Assembly: GCA_030622395.1 (NCBI GenBank) | Contig: JAUXGF010000203.1 | Span: forward strand, 1 to 5,956 | Reading direction: 5' to 3' | Source: Calditrichaceae bacterium | Lineage (GTDB): Bacteria > Calditrichota > Calditrichia > Calditrichales > Calditrichaceae | Length of the DNA stretch: 5,956 nt | Part shown: positions 1 through 5,654 of the stretch, piece after piece | Position numbering within the stretch: the first letter of the stretch is position 1 | Layout: each line of letters opens with the position of its first letter | Notes under the pieces: generated by a model | Told to the model about the DNA's origin: nothing | Database searches by the model: none | The model's input: the letters and a program-made list of their open reading frames with translations, nothing else | Position numbers and translations under genes: made by a program

Positions 1-60
1 CGATCCTGACGCTTTGGGAGGGTGAGAAAACTTACAACCCTTGGGATTATTGAAGTTACA

Positions 61-82
61 GATTTCTCCCTTCGGTCGAAAT
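61..82. repeat. Short imperfect hairpin repeat (TTCG loop)
   Basis: ATTTC at 62-66 pairs with GAAAT at 78-82, and the interior holds C-TTCG-G (70-75), a stable tetraloop in RNA. The stem is interrupted by unpaired bases, so it is weak as a terminator. Short sequences of the type 'atttctcccttcggtcgaaatga' are, from memory, common intergenic repeats in many environmental bacterial genomes; that cannot be verified here. No reading frame of substance crosses it. Confidence 0.45.
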
Positions 83-86
83 GACA

Positions 87-100
87 AAAAAGCGCTTTTT
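87..100. repeat. Perfect 14-bp palindrome AAAAAGCGCTTTTT
   Basis: Five A, GCGC, five T: a perfect inverted repeat with no spacer. As RNA it would need a loop and would leave only a few A-U pairs, so it is a poor terminator on its own, although each strand ends in a T run. It could act as a weak bidirectional terminator for genes left of the window or as a protein-binding palindrome; neither is shown. Confidence 0.4.
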
Positions 101-140
101 CGTTCAGACACTAATTATTCTACAGGGTAAAAATAAATAA

Positions 141-250
141 CAATGTTCAAAATTCAAATTACAAAAACCGATGATTTTTTTATGTTTGGGTCATTGAAAT
201 TTGTAAATTGAGATTTATTTGTATTTTGGTTTTTGTGTTTTGTGATTTTA
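141..250. repeat. A/T-rich intergenic element with inverted arms
   Basis: CAAATTACAAA at 155-165 is complementary, with one mismatch, to TTTGTAAATTG at 200-210, giving an 11-bp stem. To the right follows a T/G-rich run (214-248). Read on the minus strand, the element translates to a low-complexity peptide rich in Lys, Asn and Gln (for example KITKHKNQNTNKSQ), a composition typical of translated intergenic repeats, not of a protein. This kind of sequence recurs between genes in environmental genomes in my experience. It lies downstream of pabC and has no visible coding role. Confidence 0.45.
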
Positions 251-292
251 GGCTGATAATTTATCATTACTTTTCCCGACCAGGGACTATAC

Positions 293-333
293 AAGAACAT
301 ACTACCATGCTTGCCGTCGGGCATTATGTTCTT
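293..333 (-). other. Hairpin just downstream of pabC
   Basis: AAGAACATA (293-301) is perfectly complementary to TATGTTCTT (325-333), a 9-bp stem. Inside it ATGC (307-310) pairs with GCAT (321-324), separated from the outer stem by a 5-nt bulge on one side (302-306). It begins 8 bases past the pabC stop. No T-run follows on either strand, so it is not a standard Rho-independent terminator; it could protect the 3' end of the pab mRNA. CCCGAC (275-280) could instead pair with GTCGGG (316-321), disrupting the inner stem. Confidence 0.4.
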
Positions 334-340
334 TTGCAAA

Positions 341-1150
341 TCACTTCAACAAACCATCCTTGTACATCTGTTTAACTTTATCCCATTTTACCAAAATTTC
401 ACGGAAGCGCGAACTTGCCTGCGGTTTAAGCGAATCAATTTGAACCGCCTCTTTTAATTCCTGAACAGAACCTGTAGTAAAAAAACAATCATACTCCGCC
501 AGTTCTTTGAAATGAATATTTTCTTCCTTTACATCAAAATGTTCTATGATAAGCCCGCGTATAATTCCCGGTAAAAATCCCAGGGAGACAGGAGGCGTGT
601 ATATAACATTATTTTTTATGGCGAAAAAATTAGCCGTGGCCGCTTCTAAAATATTACCCTGATGATCATAATAAACAATATTGTCGTAACCTTCCTCGAT
701 TGCCTGCTGCTTGTGATACAAAGAAAAGCCGTAATTGATAGTTTTGTGTAAACGCAGCGCATTGGGGTGTAAGTACGGCGAAGGAACCGCCTTTAGTTTT
801 ATTTTATTCGTATCATTTTCAGAATCCGGCAAAGGTTCAATTTGAATGATTATAGAATCTTCGCCCAGCAGCCGTTCTTTTTGATCAAACGGAAATATGA
901 AGGATAGTTTTATTTTAAACGAATTAAATTGGGAATGCCGCTTTATCTTATCAAAAATAAATTTTTTTAAATCAAACTCAGCAAGCTGCGCATTGAAAAA
1001 ATTAAGAGACTTTCTCAAGCGTTTTTCATGACGTTCCCAAAACCACAGGGTGTTTTCACTATATTGAACAGTTTCGAATATTCCCTGTCCTGTTGTGAGT
1101 AATGGAATAATTTCAGGATTTGCAGACTGCTGATTAAAATAAACGAACAT
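341..1150 (-). CDS. pabC: Aminodeoxychorismate lyase (PLP-dependent, fold type IV)
   Basis: Cytosolic enzyme that removes pyruvate from 4-amino-4-deoxychorismate to give p-aminobenzoate for folate. At 269 aa it matches the usual PabC length. It has the class-IV aminotransferase layout: GQGIFET (21-27), RHEKRL (40-45), the PLP-binding lysine in LHKTINY (K136), LEAATANFF (168-176, with the family Glu E169), GFLPGIIRG (191-199, phosphate-binding turn) and FFTTGSVQEL near the C-terminus. GGAG (1158-1161) lies 7 nt before the ATG and fixes the start, which sits inside the end of pabB (17-bp overlap), implying translational coupling. Sequence alone does not fully separate ADC lyases from branched-chain or D-amino-acid aminotransferases of this fold; position behind pabA and pabB decides it. 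All visible catalytic motifs are intact. Confidence 0.88.
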   Translation of the reverse strand: MFVYFNQQSANPEIIPLLTTGQGIFETVQYSENTLWFWERHEKRLRKSLNFFNAQLAEFDLKKFIFDKIKRHSQFNSFKIKLSFIFPFDQKERLLGEDSIIIQIEPLPDSENDTNKIKLKAVPSPYLHPNALRLHKTINYGFSLYHKQQAIEEGYDNIVYYDHQGNILEAATANFFAIKNNVIYTPPVSLGFLPGIIRGLIIEHFDVKEENIHFKELAEYDCFFTTGSVQELKEAVQIDSLKPQASSRFREILVKWDKVKQMYKDGLLK

Positions 1151-2495
1151 TATATTTCTCCGCTGTTTTTAAAAATGAATTTGCCTTTGCCATACACTCT
1201 TCAAATTCTTTTTCCGGCTCGGAATCAATTACAATAGCGCCGCCGGCCTGAAAATGTATAGCGTCGTCCTTTTTAACGGCTGTGCGTATTAATATGTTTG
1301 AATCAAACTGATCCAATTGCGGGAAGCGAATAAAGAACGTTCCGGTATAGAATGACCTGTTATGAATTTCTAAATCTTTAATAAACTTCATAGCGGCAAT
1401 TTTAGGGCAGCCCGTAATCGAGCCGCCGGGAAATGAGGCTTCTAATAAATCAACAAAATTATTATTGCTTTTCAATCGACCGCTAATTGAAGAAACCAGG
1501 TGATGCACATTAGTAAAAGTTTCCAACCGTTTATGCGATATTACTTTTACCGTAGAGGCGCGGCAAACCTTGGATAGATCATTACGCAATAGATCGACAA
1601 TCATACTTAATTCGGATTCATCTTTCAATGAAGAGAGCAGTTCTTTTTTCAGCCCTTCATCCGCTGTTTTATCTTCAACACGTTTTATGGTTCCTTTTAT
1701 AGGCTCGGTCAAAACACAGTCGGAATTAACCGATAAAAATCGTTCAGGGGAGTTGCTAATCAATTCACAATGCGGCAGGCGGGCGTAAAAAGAAAAAGGC
1801 GCGGGATTAAGTTTGTACAAATCATTAAAAAATGTAAAGCCATTTTCTTCAAAAGGCGCGGAAAAACGAATCGTATAATTAAGTTGATAAACTTCGCCGT
1901 TAAAGATTAAATCACGGATCTGCTGAATTTTCTTCAAATATGTTTCACGCCTTTCGTTGGTGATCATTTTTTGCGTATGATTTGAATTGAACCAGCGGCT
2001 GCTTTTATCAGGGCTGACAATTTTCTCAGCGCTGTTTAATAAATACATTTTTTGATCCGTATGATTAATAAGCAATGCTTCAGCGGGAAAAATTAAATAA
2101 TAATCCGGCAATTGATAAAAATCTCTATTTAATTCAAGGGCTTCGATTTTAGTATATAAATCATAAGATAAAATTCCTGTATAAAAAGAGAACGGCAGTC
2201 TATTATCTTCAGCCCATTCTTTTTCGATTTGTTTCAGCAGATGGAAGGGATTGTCATTTTCAAATTCTATTTTCTGTGAATTGAAATCAGCGGTTACTTT
2301 ATTTCCTTTGCCATAAATTAATCCGCCAAAACTTTTCACTAAGATTTCATATTTTTTTTGATTAAGAAAATCCCATGACGGTATATATAAGGCAATATTT
2401 TCTTCCAGCCAATTTTCCTTAAACGCATTGCATTTGGAATATTCGATTTCCTGAATACGGATGGCAGACAGATAGTTTTTAATAATACCGTTCAT
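1134..2495 (-). CDS. pabB: Aminodeoxychorismate synthase component I
   Basis: Converts chorismate plus ammonia (from PabA) to 4-amino-4-deoxychorismate; cytosolic, working with PabA. At 453 aa it is of usual PabB length. The N-terminal part carries a degenerate form of the family segment, SFYTGILSYDL. The chorismate-binding domain shows NSPERFL (S249-P250-E251-R252), PIKGT (265-269), ELSMIVDLLRNDL (295-307), GSITGCPK (358-365), FYTGTFF and, near the C-terminus, AGGAIVIDSEPEKEFEE. The lysine of PIKGT (K267) is diagnostic: in PabB it is the active-site nucleophile, whereas anthranilate synthase TrpE normally has Ala there. The start codon shares ATGA with the pabA stop, and GGAA lies just upstream inside pabA. 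The 3' end overlaps pabC by 17 bp. The Cys in ITGCPK, where Ala is also common, looks like a tolerated variant. Confidence 0.93.
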   Translation of the reverse strand: MNGIIKNYLSAIRIQEIEYSKCNAFKENWLEENIALYIPSWDFLNQKKYEILVKSFGGLIYGKGNKVTADFNSQKIEFENDNPFHLLKQIEKEWAEDNRLPFSFYTGILSYDLYTKIEALELNRDFYQLPDYYLIFPAEALLINHTDQKMYLLNSAEKIVSPDKSSRWFNSNHTQKMITNERRETYLKKIQQIRDLIFNGEVYQLNYTIRFSAPFEENGFTFFNDLYKLNPAPFSFYARLPHCELISNSPERFLSVNSDCVLTEPIKGTIKRVEDKTADEGLKKELLSSLKDESELSMIVDLLRNDLSKVCRASTVKVISHKRLETFTNVHHLVSSISGRLKSNNNFVDLLEASFPGGSITGCPKIAAMKFIKDLEIHNRSFYTGTFFIRFPQLDQFDSNILIRTAVKKDDAIHFQAGGAIVIDSEPEKEFEECMAKANSFLKTAEKYNVRLF

Positions 2496-3061
2496 TTAAT
2501 TTCCGCTATAAAATTTTTAATAATTGTTAATCCAATATCCGTTAAAAAAGATTCCGGGTGAAATTGAAGACCGTACACCGGATACTTAACATGGTGAAAA
2601 GCCATAGGGATATTTTCATAAACAGCGGTTACTTTTAATGGATAAGAAACATCGGAGCATATTAATGAATGGTAGCGCGCTCCTGTAAATTCCGCCGGAA
2701 TGCCGTCAAATATATTTGATTTATTAATGACGCGGATTTTCGAAGACTTACCATGGATTGGATAAGGCGCTTTGATTGTCCTGCCGCCGAACGCTTCATT
2801 TATGATCTGCATGCCGAGGCACACGCCTAAAACAGGTTTTTGCCGGTAAGCGCTTTTTACAAGTTCCACAGAAAACCCGCTGTTTGCCGGTCTCGACGGG
2901 CCTGGAGAAATAACCAGCGCATCATAGCCGCCTGTCTGAGAAAGCAATTGCGGGACGTCATTCCGATAGACATCAACCTCTGCGTTGGCAGCCTGCAAAT
3001 AATGCAGCAGGTTATAGGTGAAAGAATCATAATTATCGACTAATAATATTTTTACCGCCAT
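2492..3061 (-). CDS. pabA: Aminodeoxychorismate synthase glutamine amidotransferase
   Basis: Class-I (triad) glutamine amidotransferase that hydrolyses glutamine and passes ammonia to PabB. At 189 aa it matches PabA/TrpG. Visible motifs: DNYDSFTYNL (9-18), ISPGP (51-55), GVCLGMQ with the nucleophile C81, HGK (103-105), RYHSL (129-133) and FHPES with catalytic H168 and E170; the triad is complete. GAAGG (3067-3071 on the minus strand) sits 5 nt before the ATG, and a strong promoter lies just upstream, so it is the first gene of the operon. The stop overlaps the pabB start by 4 bp. Some bacteria share one such subunit between folate and tryptophan synthesis; a role with a TrpE elsewhere cannot be excluded, but the neighbours here are for pABA only. 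Confidence 0.93.
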   Translation of the reverse strand: MAVKILLVDNYDSFTYNLLHYLQAANAEVDVYRNDVPQLLSQTGGYDALVISPGPSRPANSGFSVELVKSAYRQKPVLGVCLGMQIINEAFGGRTIKAPYPIHGKSSKIRVINKSNIFDGIPAEFTGARYHSLICSDVSYPLKVTAVYENIPMAFHHVKYPVYGLQFHPESFLTDIGLTIIKNFIAEIK

Positions 3062-3087
3062 AAAAGCCTTCGATTAAGTGAAGACGA

Positions 3088-3116
3088 ATAATAAGCAGGG
3101 CAGATGAATTTGTCAA
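3088..3116 (-). promoter_or_regulatory. Sigma-70-type promoter of the pabABC operon
   Basis: Read on the minus strand there is a perfect -35 TTGACA (3116-3111), a 17-bp spacer (3110-3094) and a -10 TATTAT (3093-3088, five of six to consensus). Transcription would start near 3081, leaving a leader of about 20 nt that just includes the GAAGG ribosome site of pabA. Such a short leader leaves no room for a riboswitch or attenuator. No operator is evident. Confidence 0.8.
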
Positions 3117-3200
3117 GGCGGTTGGATGCGGGAAATAGGATTATATAAAGAACATAGCTATACAAATTCACTCCGTTTCTTCTCTTAGCTTATTTTATTA

Positions 3201-3230
3201 TTCCTTTGTGTCTTAGTGACTTGGTGGCTG
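3201..3230. repeat. Stretch resembling a dispersed intergenic repeat
   Basis: The segment reads cctttgtgtcttagtgac followed by ttggtggctg. From memory, sequences of the form 'tttgtgtcttagtgacttggtggc' recur between genes in many environmental bacterial genomes. It lies in the divergent region between pabA and the permease, outside the pab promoter. I see no gene, RNA or operator in it, and the dispersed nature cannot be shown from one copy. Confidence 0.3.
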
Positions 3231-3311
3231 AACTCTACCAAAAATTGAATCAACATATCGGCAAAAAAATAACGGTTACAATTTTTTCTTTAATTTAATT
3301 CTCAAAAATCG

Positions 3312-3319
3312 TATACTTG
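3312..3319 (+). promoter_or_regulatory. Possible -10/-7 element of the ABC transporter operon
   Basis: TATACT (3312-3317) is a fair sigma-70 -10, and extended to TATACTTG it also fits the Bacteroidota TAnnTTTG box with one mismatch. No good -35 is seen 16-18 bp upstream (best TTTAAT at 3289-3294). It ends six bases before the permease ATG, so a transcript from here would begin at or next to the start codon. Confidence 0.35.
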
Positions 3320-3323
3320 ACGT

Positions 3324-4655
3324 ATGATAAAACTTTTACTTCGGCAGCCGCGAAACGTCTGGCAAACTTTGGGATGGCGGCACAAAATTGAAATCATTTT
3401 ATTAGCCGCCATAGTCTATATCTATTTAATTGGTCGTTTCTATTATCTTTTTGATAAATGGCTGGAAAACGAATCTGTTTCACTTTTTGGATTAAGCAGT
3501 TTATTGGCTCATCTTTTTATTCTTTCCGCATTTTTAAGCGCCCCGTTTATTTTACTTTATTTATTACCAAGACAGGGAGGGCTGATTCCATTTTACACAA
3601 AGCCGCTTACAAAAAAGCGCTTTTTTCAACTGACGGGCTATTTTTATTATAAGTATCAAATTATTCATTTTCTGCTTTTTTTACCATTACTTCTTGCTCT
3701 TTCTGGCTTGGACTGGCTGGCTGCTTTTTGCTGTTTAACGGTGTTTGCTTTTTATAATTTTTTAATATTTTTTATTATAACAGAAATATTTCTGATAATT
3801 CAATCTCAATTTCGATTCTTATTTTTTGTTCTTGTAACCCTTTTCGCTTTTCATGGACTGTATGCTGTTTTTTATTGGATATTGCATTTCCCATGGATAT
3901 TCGATTTAATAATTATAATGATTGTCTCATGGTTTGTATGGCGTATTTACAAAAAGCTGCCTCATCCTCATATTGAACTTATTTTTCCAATCACCAAGCA
4001 TTCGTACCGGCAGAAAAATTCCGGTAAATGGTCTTTTAATAACCTGCCCCGTTTCCTACCAAAAATTGTGCAGGTCTTATTTAATAAAGAAATTCTTAGT
4101 CTTTGGCGCAACCCGGCTTACCGTCGTTTAAAGATATTAACATATATTTCCTATCTCGGATTATTTCTGATTTTATATTTTTCGAATATCGAGGATAAAG
4201 AGATATGGATGACTGTGTTAACCGCGTTAATTATCTGGATTCATTACAGCAATCATTTTAATGAGAAATATGTGCAGCCCGAACCCGATTGGTATTTTCA
4301 TACGCTGCCCTTTCGTTTTTCTCAATTATGGACAGCCAAGTTTTTAGTAGAATTTATCTACATCGCCCTTTTGCTGGTCAGCCATTGGATTTTTTTAATT
4401 GCCGTCCAAACCGGCTTTTCAGCGCAGGTCAATCTGCTTGGAATCTTGCTGCTGTTTTCGATAATCATCCTATGCGTTATGCTTAATTTCCAGATTTTAT
4501 TTTACGATGATCCGCGACTTGCCGGTTATGCTTATCATTTTACGATTATTTTTTTGGTTGTCATGTCCATTAACTATTATTTTGTAGGACCGATAATCAG
4601 CGTATTTTTATTAATATTTTATTTTTACAAAAGTTACAGAAGTTTTAATTCCTGA
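3324..4655 (+). CDS. ABC-2-type transporter permease, family not recognised
   Basis: An integral membrane protein of 443 aa with about 11-12 hydrophobic segments (roughly 23-43, 58-82, 111-130, 132-158, 163-187, 189-208, 269-287, 293-310, 339-361, 369-394, 402-421 and 420-436) and a basic, probably cytoplasmic, loop at about 209-266. The two halves look alike: each has two helices, then F-[YH]-T-x-P (FYTKP 90-94, FHTLP 325-329) and a basic stretch leading into further helices, suggesting a duplicated six-helix unit. No signal peptide or solute-binding domain is seen. The ATPase follows 7 bp later, so the pair is probably an exporter or lipid/peptide-handling ABC system with a homodimeric ATPase. 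An in-frame TGA at 3318-3320 makes the ATG at 3324 the earliest start; no Shine-Dalgarno precedes it. The substrate is unknown. Confidence 0.75.
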   Translation: MIKLLLRQPRNVWQTLGWRHKIEIILLAAIVYIYLIGRFYYLFDKWLENESVSLFGLSSLLAHLFILSAFLSAPFILLYLLPRQGGLIPFYTKPLTKKRFFQLTGYFYYKYQIIHFLLFLPLLLALSGLDWLAAFCCLTVFAFYNFLIFFIITEIFLIIQSQFRFLFFVLVTLFAFHGLYAVFYWILHFPWIFDLIIIMIVSWFVWRIYKKLPHPHIELIFPITKHSYRQKNSGKWSFNNLPRFLPKIVQVLFNKEILSLWRNPAYRRLKILTYISYLGLFLILYFSNIEDKEIWMTVLTALIIWIHYSNHFNEKYVQPEPDWYFHTLPFRFSQLWTAKFLVEFIYIALLLVSHWIFLIAVQTGFSAQVNLLGILLLFSIIILCVMLNFQILFYDDPRLAGYAYHFTIIFLVVMSINYYFVGPIISVFLLIFYFYKSYRSFNS

Positions 4656-4662
4656 GGTTGGT

Positions 4663-5391
4663 ATGCTGTCTATAAAAAATGTATCTATTATTTATGAAAA
4701 AAAACTCGCCGTAAATGAAGCAAGCGTTGATATAACGCCCGCTAAAATCACCGGACTAATCGGTCCAAATGGCGCCGGGAAAAGCTCGCTGCTTAAGGCT
4801 TGTGTGGGCTTAATCAACGAATTCGCCGGGACAATCGAGTTTGACGGCAGGGAAATACGCAAGCGCCGTTTTTGGGTAAAACAACACTGCGGATTTGCGC
4901 CTGAAGACGTTGTATTAATGCCTTATTTAAAAGGATCGGAATTTTTAGAGCTGATCGCTGTAATTCGCAAAGTTTCAAACTTACGGGAAGAAATAGATTT
5001 TTTAATTGATTTGACCGGCTTACAAGATAAAAAAGACGAGCTTATCATAAACTACTCACACGGTATGCGCCAGAAGCTTTTCATTGCCAGCGCTTTAACG
5101 GGCAAACCGGAATATTTAATTTTAGACGAAGCCTTAAATGGATTGGATACAATTTCATTATTCAAATTAAAAAATTATCTGAACGATTTAGCCAAACAGG
5201 GAAAAACTATCATTATATCATCTCACATTTTACCGCTTATAAAAGAATGGTGCGATCCGGTTGTAATTATGAATAACGGAACTATAATAAACAAGTATTC
5301 GGTGTCTGAAATAGAGGAACTTGAAAATCAAACAAAGCAAAGTTTTGAATCAATTTTTGTTGATCTGATAGAGCAATTCCCCTCTTGTTGA
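4663..5391 (+). CDS. ABC transporter ATP-binding protein
   Basis: Nucleotide-binding subunit (242 aa) that hydrolyses ATP on the cytoplasmic face to power the permease encoded just upstream. Motifs in order: Walker A GPNGAGKS (34-41), a Q-loop position occupied by Glu in GFAPED (E80, common in ABC-2 exporters), signature SHGMRQ (131-136), Walker B LILDEA with catalytic E155, D-loop GLD (159-161) and switch H187 in ISSHI. The C-terminal QSFESIFVDLIE matches the usual ending of short ABC-2 ATPases. DEA replaces the common DEP after Walker B, a mild variant. GAGG at 4654-4657 overlaps the permease stop and lies 5 nt before this ATG, implying coupled translation. The stop codon abuts a repeat-core sequence. 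Substrate class cannot be assigned; antibiotic, lipid or peptide export are all possible. Confidence 0.93.
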   Translation: MLSIKNVSIIYEKKLAVNEASVDITPAKITGLIGPNGAGKSSLLKACVGLINEFAGTIEFDGREIRKRRFWVKQHCGFAPEDVVLMPYLKGSEFLELIAVIRKVSNLREEIDFLIDLTGLQDKKDELIINYSHGMRQKLFIASALTGKPEYLILDEALNGLDTISLFKLKNYLNDLAKQGKTIIISSHILPLIKEWCDPVVIMNNGTIINKYSVSEIEELENQTKQSFESIFVDLIEQFPSC

Positions 5392-5401
5392 AGCGAAGCG
5401 G
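5391..5401 (+). repeat. Solitary copy of the repeat core AAGCGAAGCGG
   Basis: This 11-mer is identical to the core of the palindrome at 5623-5654 read on the minus strand. Its first base is the last base of the ATPase stop codon, and it lacks the GTATCAGAG arms. It may be a repeat remnant or a chance match; the presence of four GCGNAGC heptamers within about 250 bp favours relatedness. Confidence 0.35.
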
Positions 5402-5409
5402 AAATCCTT

Positions 5410-5433
5410 GATTAATCGGTATTGTCGATAATC
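5410..5433. other. Weak hairpin downstream of the ATPase gene
   Basis: GATTAATCG (5410-5418) pairs with CGATAATC (5426-5433) with one bulged base, across a 7-nt loop. It begins 19 bases past the ATPase stop and is the only candidate 3' structure for the ABC operon. No T-run follows on the plus strand, so a Rho-independent terminator is not supported. Confidence 0.25.
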
Positions 5434-5434
5434 T

Positions 5435-5464
5435 AAGTAAGAAGTAAAAAGTAGGAAGTAGGAA
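5435..5464. repeat. Heptamer tandem repeat (AAGTARR), about four copies
   Basis: AAGTA recurs at 5435, 5442, 5449 and 5456, exactly every 7 bases, with the two following bases always purines (AG, AA, GG, GG). It is a purine-only tract apart from the T of each unit. Such a short tandem array can change copy number by slippage. It is not in a gene. Confidence 0.6.
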
Positions 5465-5486
5465 TTTGGCGCTTAGGAGTTTTCTT

Positions 5487-5518
5487 GTATCAGAGTTAAG
5501 CGTAGCGGTCTCTGATAC
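5487..5518 (+). repeat. 32-nt palindromic repeat, copy 1
   Basis: Arms GTATCAGAG (5487-5495) and CTCTGATAC (5510-5518) are perfectly complementary, 9 bp, around the 14-nt core TTAAGCGTAGCGGT. The core is not palindromic, so the copy has an orientation. It contains GCGTAGC (5500-5506), a GNA-loop mini-hairpin. Confidence 0.85.
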
Positions 5519-5546
5519 ACACGGGGATAATTATTCCGGCAGGCGC

Positions 5547-5572
5547 GTAAAGGCGAAGCGTTTTAGGCGATG
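5547..5572 (+). repeat. Degenerate direct repeat, copy A
   Basis: A 26-nt segment (GTAAAGGCGAAGCG, then TTTTAGGCGATG) matches 5590-5615 at 20 of 26 positions without gaps, 43 bp apart. All six differences are transitions. It lies inside the palindrome-bounded unit and contains a further GCGAAGC (5553-5559). Confidence 0.55.
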
Positions 5573-5589
5573 ATATTGAAATAACAGAT

Positions 5590-5615
5590 GTAAGGGCAAA
5601 GCATTTCAGGCAACG
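5590..5615 (+). repeat. Degenerate direct repeat, copy B
   Basis: Second copy of the 26-nt repeat (GTAAGGGCAAAGCA, then TTTCAGGCAACG). Its changes from copy A run mostly G to A and T to C, and the GCGAAGC heptamer has become GCAAAGC. Confidence 0.55.
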
Positions 5616-5622
5616 TCGTTAC

Positions 5623-5654
5623 GTATCAGAGACCGCTTCGCTTAACTCTGATAC
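5623..5654 (-). repeat. 32-nt palindromic repeat, copy 2 (inverted)
   Basis: The reverse complement of copy 1 except for one base in the middle of the core. The 9-bp arms at 5623-5631 and 5646-5654 are unchanged. On the minus strand the core holds GCGAAGC (5641-5635), the classic exceptionally stable DNA mini-hairpin sequence; the one difference from copy 1 falls on the variable base of GCGNAGC. Confidence 0.85.

Larger units (their letters stand above)
5487..5654. mobile_element. 168-bp unit bounded by inverted palindromes (REPIN- or MITE-like)
   Basis: The unit has near-identical 32-nt ends in opposite orientation (5487-5518 and 5623-5654, 31 of 32 matching), enclosing 104 bp with no coding capacity. 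Each end is itself a hairpin. The layout is that of a REPIN (two inverted REP hairpins) or a miniature inverted-repeat element. No target-site duplication is evident: the flanks are ttttctt on the left and gagggaa on the right. A remnant of a Y1 transposase, the class that mobilises REPs, lies about 200 bp to the right. Confidence 0.5.

Noticed and set aside
154..339. A 61-codon minus-strand frame after pabC
   Set aside because: Its Lys/Asn/Gln-rich low-complexity product, lack of a ribosome site and coincidence with hairpins and inverted arms mark it as translated intergenic repeat.
1401..1424. Cys in place of Ala in the PabB ITGAPK motif
   Set aside because: Cys at this place is seen in the chorismate-binding family to my knowledge, and the rest of the active site is intact, so it is not a sign of lost function.
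1570..1788. Plus-strand frame antisense to pabB
   Set aside because: It lies wholly within conserved pabB coding sequence, including PIKGT and RNDL segments, and is serine/arginine-rich shadow coding.
2840..3043. Plus-strand frame antisense to pabA
   Set aside because: It is opposite the conserved DNYDSFTYNL and GVCLGMQ regions of pabA and shows no family features.
1134..3061. Anthranilate synthase (TrpE/TrpG)
   Set aside because: PIKGT with Lys at residue 267 and the downstream pabC point to aminodeoxychorismate synthase.
3062..3323. Riboswitch or small RNA in the divergent intergenic region
   Set aside because: The pab leader is only about 20 nt and no extended stem-loop pattern or terminator is visible in the rest.
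3609..3625. A 17-nt match between the permease gene and 84-100 (A run, GCGC, T run)
   Set aside because: In the permease it encodes Lys-Lys-Arg-Phe-Phe in a conserved-looking loop; the match is low-complexity A/T around GCGC and most likely coincidence.
3458..4486. Several short plus-strand frames inside the permease gene
   Set aside because: They are out-of-frame readings of a long hydrophobic gene that has its own coherent helix pattern and a coupled ATPase.
5487..5654. CRISPR array
   Set aside because: Only two repeat copies, in opposite orientation with a 104-bp gap, and no cas genes; the pattern is an inverted palindrome pair.
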